Source of the DNA: Trifolium pratense
Lineage: Eukaryota; Streptophyta; Magnoliopsida; Fabales; Fabaceae
Direction: 5' to 3'
Length of the DNA stretch: 64,000 nt
Assembly: GCF_020283565.1 (NCBI RefSeq)
Contig: NC_060062.1
Coordinates: 56,194,439-56,258,438, forward strand
Shown: one piece after another, positions 58,603-64,000 of the stretch
Numbering within the stretch: position 1 is the first letter of the stretch
How the letters are laid out: every line of letters begins with the position of its first letter
Position numbers and translations under genes: made by a program
Notes under the pieces: generated by a model
Told to the model about the DNA's origin: nothing
Seen by the model: the letters and a program-made list of their open reading frames with translations, nothing else
Database searches by the model: none

Positions 58603-59235
58603 TTGTATAGTCTAACCAAAGTTTTGGGTTCAATCCCTAACTTAAGTATGCAGCATCATTAAAACTTTTACCGAAAGTTTGACATCTATTTGAATCCCAC
58701 AAAATTCAAAGGATTAGTCTACGTAATTATATGTATAAAATACTCAATTTATACACACACAGAAAAAAAATATAATGTTCGTAATTTAAAATAGAAAAAT
58801 AAGTGTCCCATAAGTTCTAGCTCAACTGGCAAAAATGTCGAAATTGTTAGGTCGAACGTCGTGACCCGGGTTCGAACACGGGATCTCACAATTATATGTG
58901 ACTTTATTTTCAGTGGATTACCACTTCATCTAAGACAATAAAAAAAAAAACTCTCATTCAGTCTATAAAAACTAATTCGCAAACAAATACTAACCACAAC
59001 TGTGCACAAAAAAAAAAAAAAAAAAACTAACCACAGCTGAACCTAGGCAAGGAAATAATGTGGCTCACAAGTTGGCCCACTTAGTTATTAGTGTGCCCAA
59101 AAGGGTATGGATAGAAGATATCCCTTTTCAACTTGTATCTAATCTAATTTCTGATACCAATCATTGCTAATATTTTTATTTTTATTTTTTTGAAAAAAAA
59201 AAACCATCGTGATCCATGTTCTAATTCAGGACCTT
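58603..59235. other. Intergenic stretch with a SINE
   Basis: AT-rich DNA with poly-A runs. The only structured part is the SINE at 58805-58952. Confidence 0.55.
58805..58952 (+). mobile_element. tRNA-derived SINE (plus strand)
   Basis: A near-canonical A-box (tagctcaactggc, 58818-58830) and B-box (gggttcgaacacgg, 58868-58881) are followed by a body and an 11-A tail at about 58942-58952. The tRNA-like fold is not complete, so it is a retroposon, not a tRNA gene. Confidence 0.65.
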
Positions 59236-59750
59236 GTAATTGCGGGAAGTAGTTATGGTGCATAAGCTTTTTCCGTATGCACCATGCTTAACGCACCCCT
59301 CAAATTGCTTAGCGCCCACCCATATACTTACCGCACCCCTAGATTTTCTCGCGCCCCCCAATTTTTTCCTCACGCACCCCCCAAATTTTCTCGCGCGCCC
59401 CCAAAACCATTTTTGTTGTGGAATGGTTTCACATTAGATGTACTTATAATGTCAAAACCATTTTTACTGTCGGATGGTTTTACAGGGTTGTAATCCAAAA
59501 TCATTCTACTTGTGGAATGGTTTTGTGTGTTATTTATGTTGGGGGTGGGGGCGCGCTTAGCAATTTGGGGGCGCACAAAGCAATTTCGGGGCGCGCTAAG
59601 TAAACTGGGGGCGATAAGCAATCTTGGGGGGTGTGCTAAGCAACATGAGGGGTGCATTAAGCAAACTGGGGGCGCGCTAAGCAATATGGGGTATTTATGC
59701 ATGGTGTGCATAAGCAAGGCTTATGCACCATAACTTATGCCGTAATTGCG
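59236..59750. mobile_element. Mutator-like foldback element with 9-bp target duplication
   Basis: The 9-bp direct repeat GTAATTGCG (59236-59244 and 59742-59750) flanks a 497-bp element. Its ends (ggaagtagttatggtgc, then ataagc; right end reversed: ggcataagttatggtgc, then ataagc) are inverted. A 9-bp duplication is typical of Mutator superfamily elements. Each arm is made of degenerate units of about 24 bp: C-rich on the left (cgcaccccccaaattttctcg) and G-rich on the right (gggggcgcgctaagcaa). The loop holds three aaaaccatt .. aatggtttt mini-hairpins. There is no coding capacity. Confidence 0.85.
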
Positions 59751-61060
59751 TGTGTAAAATTTAGGGAGTGCTTATTATTTCATCTAAAAAAGCTTAGACA
59801 TGTTTGGTTAAATCGTTTGTTAAACTTTGTTTATGTTGAATAACTAATCCAAAAGTGGCTTAAACAACTAATCCAAAACTTAGTTAAAAATTGTTTTAGT
59901 TGTTACTTGTTTTTCAAGTTAATTAATCACACTCTTATTGTTTAATGAAAATCACATTACAACAATGATTCTCTTCATTTTTAGTCACTAATTAACCATT
60001 CATCATTTAATAGCTTCCCTAGCAAGAAACTTCATAAGCTCCGCTTATAGTTGACATCTAGAGCCTTGGGATGAAATTCAAGGAAATACAAGAGAATTGT
60101 TATAGGACCAATCTCGGGGAAACACAAGTGAAGTGTGAGTGATTCAAAAAAATTCTTGCAAAGAAATCATGAATTTCAATGCCAACTTTCTGTTGAATCT
60201 TTTGGTTCTTGATGGATGAAAGAAACGACATAATTCTTTGATGAAGGCTTTGTTTGGAGCACATGAAATATAAGTGGTGCATAATGGTTATGATGAATTA
60301 GGTGAAAATCCAACCGATGTACAAAGAGTGAATATAAAGAAGAAAAGAAGAAATATTGTAAGGCCTTGTTTTGTATTTAACAATATGTCTGTGCTTATCA
60401 CTTTAAGAACATTTCAAAGATGAAAAGATCTAAGGCGGTCTCGGATATACTTTTAAAGTATCATGATGGTAAGAGACAAAGTCAATTGTGTTGAAATTCT
60501 TGAATAAGAGGACAAAGGTGTCGGTCCTATGAACAAACTCTTCAGAAAAGTACAATATTTGACACTGTCACTTCAGAATTTTGGCGAAACTTGAATCCTT
60601 CAAAAACTCAATTCAGCTTTAGAACTTTTCTTCTGCTTAACCACTCTTCAAAATTTGTTCGTCAGATGCAGATGATGCTCTTGAAGCGTTTTGCTTAAAA
60701 CTTTGACTTTGTTGACTCTTCTCGGAAGCTCTCTTCTTCAAAAGCACGTTTGTTTTCAGAACTTGTAAGCCATTAGAGTTGGCTTTTGTCATCTAAAGTT
60801 GACTTTTGTAGCATGCTCGGTATGTCCTTCAGAAGCAAATTTCTACCAAAATAAATTTTTAATCTATACTATCCTGCACACTTGAACATACATTAAAGTA
60901 CTCAATTATTTCTTTATATATTGTTATCATCAAAATCCAAGAAGCATTGTCCTAAAATCTATTTTGCTTTTAACACACGGACCTCCTCATAAGGGAACAT
61001 AATGAGTTGGCCACTACATTCATTCAACAAGTGTTATACACGATTCTGGATGTGTCCTCC
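59751..61060. other. Gene-free stretch
   Basis: AT-rich DNA without recognisable genes. A short block near 60760-60810 repeats gttggcttttgt and gttgacttttgt. It may contain an old LTR fragment, but no border was found. Confidence 0.5.
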
Positions 61061-61063
61061 TCA

Positions 61064-61154
61064 CCCAGGGGCGAAGCCTCTCATGGGCTGGGCTGGGCAG
61101 GGCTATGGCCCGTCCCAAATTATTTTTTTTCTTCATTTTTTATAGGTATATATA
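61064..61154 (+). mobile_element. Possible end of an hAT-like element
   Basis: The sequence caggggcgaagcctctcatg, followed by gggctgggctgggcagggc, resembles the CAGGGGCGGAGCC terminus common in plant hAT elements. The foldback at 61155 follows within 90 bp and may have inserted into it. No matching right end was found. Confidence 0.35.
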
Positions 61155-63110
61155 GGGGTTTTCTAACTTAGACCCTAGTTAGGTCTAAGTTAGCAAGGTG
61201 CACCTTTTCAATTGGACCAAAATACCCATTCTTTTAATTTTTGAAAGAATAGAGCAACAGGGGCATTTCTGTAATTTTACCAACCATATACACGCGCCCC
61301 CACATTCTTTTCCCAAAATACCCATTAATAGACGCGGATCCAGTGTCGCGCGCGTACCGAAGGACCATGGTTACAGACCGTTGATTTCCATCAGACAGCC
61401 AAGATCTGATCTCATCAAGACTGTCTGATCAATCAGACAGCCCAGATCATCCTGATCCATCAGATTCCAGCGCCTGCGCCACACTGGATTACAACCTGGA
61501 GAGAGAAAAATTTGCTTTTTAAAAGTAGGACACGTGTCACACAATGGTTGGCTGGGCGTGATTTTTGTTCATTTAATACTTTGAACTCAATTATTTCGTT
61601 GTAAATTAATTTTTTATTTTTTTATTTTTATACCAAAATTCATAATTTTTTTTTGTCTACAAATAGAGACTTGGTTCGTTTGATTTGGACACCGAAAAAA
61701 AAACGCAATTTTTCACTACCTTAATCTCATTTTTTGTCTACTAAATACGTTACTTGTGTGTTGTAATTTAACACGCACCACTCAACCAACTCACTGAAAC
61801 CATTATACCAGGAAAATAGTAGATAATATTCTGGAACTTTTGGTGTATTTTATGAAATTTGTGGAGACTTGAAACTATTTTTAGTTAATTAAATGAGATA
61901 AAACGGTAATTAAAAACTAATGTTTGCTTCTGAAACCATTTTACTGGTAGAATGGTTGCACATAGTTGTATTCTGAAACCATTTTACTGGTAGAATGGTT
62001 TCAATGAGTAATTTTATTAATTGTGTTTGCTTCTGAAACCATTTATCTGGTACAATGGTTTCAGAGAGTTGTAATCTGAAACCATTTTGCTGGTAGAATG
62101 GTTTCAGTAAGTTGATTATTAGTCATTTGCTTCTGAAACCATTTAGCTTGTAGAATGGTTGCACATAGTTGTATTCTGAAACCATTTTACTGGTAGAATT
62201 TCAGTGAGTAATTTATTAATTGTGTTTGCTTCTGAAACCATTTATCTGGTACAATGGTTTCAGAGAGTTGTAATCTGAAACCATTTTGCTGGTAGAATGG
62301 TTTCAGTAAGTTGATTATTAGTCATTTGCTTCTGAAACCATTTAGCTTGTAGAATGGTTGCACATAGTTGTATTCTGAAACCATTTTTACTGGTAGAATT
62401 TCAGTGAGTAATTTATTAATTGTTTTTGCTTCTGAAACCATTTATCTGGTACAATGGTTTCAGAGAGTTGTAATCTGAAACCATTTTGCTGGTAGAATGG
62501 TTTCAGTAAGTTGATTATTAGTTATTTGCTTCTGAAACCATTTAGCATGTAGAATGGTTTCAGCGATTTGTACTCTGAAACCATTTTCCTAGTAGAATGG
62601 TTTAAGTGAGTTGATGTAAGGTAGTGAAAAATGAGATTTAGGTAGTGAAAAATTGGGTTTTTTTTTTCTGTGTCCAAATCAAACGAACCAAGTCTCTATT
62701 TGTAGACAAAAAAAAAATATGAATTTTGGTATAAAAATAAAAAAATAAAAAATTAATTTACAATGAAATAATTGAGTTTAAAGTATTAAATGAAAAAAAA
62801 ATTAACGCAGCCAATCATATGCTGACACGTGACCTTTCTTTTTTAAAAAGTTTCTCTCTCCGCGTGTGGGCTGCAGCCACGCGCGCCTATCGGCGCGTGT
62901 GATGCACGCGCGCGGATTTTGTGCAATCACACGCTGCCACGCGTCCTGGGGGGGGGAAAAGAAGTTGGGGGCGCGTGTATTGTTGGGTAAAATTACAGAA
63001 ATGCCCCTGTTGCTCTATTCTTTCAAAAATTAAAAAAATGGGTATTTTTGTCCAACTGAAAAGGTGCACCTTGCTAACTTAGACCCAACTGGGTCTAAGT
63101 TAGCAGCCCC
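61155..63110. mobile_element. Giant 2-kb foldback element with hairpin array in the loop
   Basis: The ends are ggggttttctaacttagaccc at left and, reversed, ggggctgctaacttagaccc at right. Inverted similarity continues through almost the whole arms: ctaagttagcaaggtgcacc, aaaatacccattcttttaat, gcaacaggggcatttctgta, then deeper blocks (ggagagagaaa, gacacgtgtca, ccaagtctctatttgtagac). The left arm is 61155 to about 61750; the right arm is about 62618 to 63110. The left arm has about 110 bp extra with catcagacagcc motifs (61395-61475). The loop is the repeat array 61928-62612. No transposase frame is present. The flanks are TA repeats, so a target duplication cannot be read. Confidence 0.85.
61928..62612. 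repeat. Array of 14 palindromic monomers
   Basis: Fourteen units of the form tctgaaaccatt, about 10 bases (ttactggtag), aatggtttcag are joined by short linkers. Each can form a 10-bp stem. Higher-order copies of about 200 bp, each holding four monomers, start at 62026, 62225 and 62425, so the array grew by block duplication. In the sixth and tenth monomers the right arm is shortened (gaatttcag). Confidence 0.92.
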
Positions 63111-63111
63111 C

Positions 63112-63142
<31 letters not shown>

Positions 63143-63529
63143 ATACTTTTGTTCATGATATGATGATATATATAGATATAATTGTGTTGTATTATCACAA
63201 GATTGTCTTTGGCCAAGCCAGCATCTCAAATGGCAGCAGTTTGATTCCTGCATGCTGCAACTTTAGCTTTTTATTTTTTATTTTTCAATAGAAATTGCAA
63301 TGTTTGTCACTCCAAAAATGAGGCCATGTTTGCAATAAATCCTGCACAAAGCACAAACTATTATTCTTTTTAAAAGGAGAGGTCCATATATATAAATAAA
63401 TTTCAAATATTAGATAAAATTAAATTGTATTGGTGATATTTTAACGAGTATAAAATTTATCATTAAAATTAAAAATTTATATCATATTAATCTTAATGAA
63501 TCTCATAACATATTAAATTATTGGCTTTA
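63111..63529. other. TA microsatellite and gene-free stretch
   Basis: A (TA)n run lies at 63112-63137. A weak tRNA-like stretch (catctcaaatggcagc .. gtttgattcct) at about 63215-63250 could be a decayed SINE. Nothing else is seen. Confidence 0.45.
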
Positions 63530-63760
63530 ATGCACTTTTGATCCCCCTATTTTGAAAAACTTAAACTTTTAATCCCCCTATTTTAAAAGCCAACTTTTTG
63601 ATCCCCCTATTTTAGTTTTTTCTCAATTTTGGTCCCACATCTCAATATGGTCAAAGTTTTGCTTATGTGTCATGCTCATTGATGATGTGGCAGTGTCCAT
63701 ATTGACATATCATATTCCATGTCATTATTATTATTTTTTAAAATCAAATATTATGTTTTA
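63530..63760. repeat. Repeat edge with gatccccctatttt motifs
   Basis: Three spaced copies of a ttgatccccctatttt-like motif (63538-63615) are followed by ttttggtcccacatctc. This order is typical of the end of a dispersed legume repeat. Its other end lies outside the window. Confidence 0.45.
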
Positions 63761-63769
63761 AAAATATTA

Positions 63770-64000
63770 AAATAATAAAATATAATTAATTAAATAATTA
63801 AAAATAGCAAATTACCCAAATATATAATTAAAAATTACTAAATAACCCAAAAATTTAATTAAAAATTAATAAATTACTCAAATATATAATTAAAAATAGT
63901 AAATTACTCAAAAATATAATTAAAAATTAATAAATTAACCAAAAAAAATTGAACACGTAAATTACCCATATATATAATTAAAAATTAATAAATTACACAA
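63770..64000. repeat. AT-rich minisatellite running off the window
   Basis: At least seven degenerate units of about 30 bp of the form aattaaaaattaataaattac, then ycaaatatat, continue to the last base. The array length cannot be judged. Confidence 0.8.

Noticed and set aside
58805..58952. Functional tRNA gene
   Set aside because: A and B boxes are present, but the arms do not form a cloverleaf and a poly-A tail follows; it is a SINE.
59240..59733. Cys/His- and Gly-rich ORFs on both strands
   Set aside because: They arise from C-rich and G-rich repeat units of the Mutator-like foldback.
61928..62612. Regular repeats with short spacers, CRISPR-like at first sight
   Set aside because: The DNA is plant nuclear, the linkers are repeated too, and the monomers are internally palindromic parts of a foldback loop.

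Overview
The window is plant nuclear DNA, most likely from a legume of the Medicago/Trifolium/pea group. It is AT-rich, has plant introns (GT..AG, T-rich), and is full of legume-style SINEs, MITEs, Copia and Athila-type elements and a Helitron family. No bacterial, organellar or viral gene set is present. Only one host gene looks intact: a BURP-domain PG1beta-like cell-wall protein at 10926-13022. Its signal-peptide exon is separate from the main open frame and is easily missed.

Layout. (1) 1-10.8 kb: intergenic DNA with a SINE, a MITE, a decayed Copia element with 189-bp LTRs (2663-6854), a poly-A retro-insertion with a 13-bp target duplication (8344-8881) and a long foldback (9434-9942). 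(2) 10.8-13.3 kb: the BURP gene, with a MITE at its 3' end that carries a possible poly(A) signal. (3) 14.4-29.3 kb: one or two gene-capturing Helitrons, with a 5' TC end at 14416 and two hairpin-CTAG 3' ends at 22236 and 29278. They carry exon pieces of at least six unrelated host genes: an antisense R2R3-MYB, a cation/proton exchanger (CAX), dihydropyrimidinase, aspartic protease, an O-fucosyltransferase-like protein and ARGONAUTE. (4) 30.1-34.8 kb: a second Copia of the same lineage as the first, on the minus strand, with six stops and a frameshift. (5) 36.6-58.6 kb: a stacked nest. A Copia with 1401-bp LTRs contains an Athila-type Gypsy (41329-54286) inserted in its gag. That Gypsy contains a solo LTR (52499-53507) in its own 5' LTR. 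A 5'-truncated LINE (56255-56754) sits in the leader of the outer Copia. (6) 58.6-64 kb: a SINE, a Mutator-like foldback with a 9-bp target duplication (59236-59750), a giant 2-kb foldback whose loop holds 14 hairpin monomers (61155-63110), and an AT minisatellite running off the end.

Target-site duplications are readable for all four LTR elements, the solo LTR, the LINE, the poly-A insertion, two SINEs and the Mutator-like element, so most element borders are exact. LTR identities counted by eye (about 98-99 percent) say the LTR elements are young, yet all have broken coding regions. The best candidates for something undescribed are the multi-gene Helitron, with its ARGONAUTE piece in open frame across five correctly spliced-looking exons, and the two foldback elements that share one palindromic monomer.
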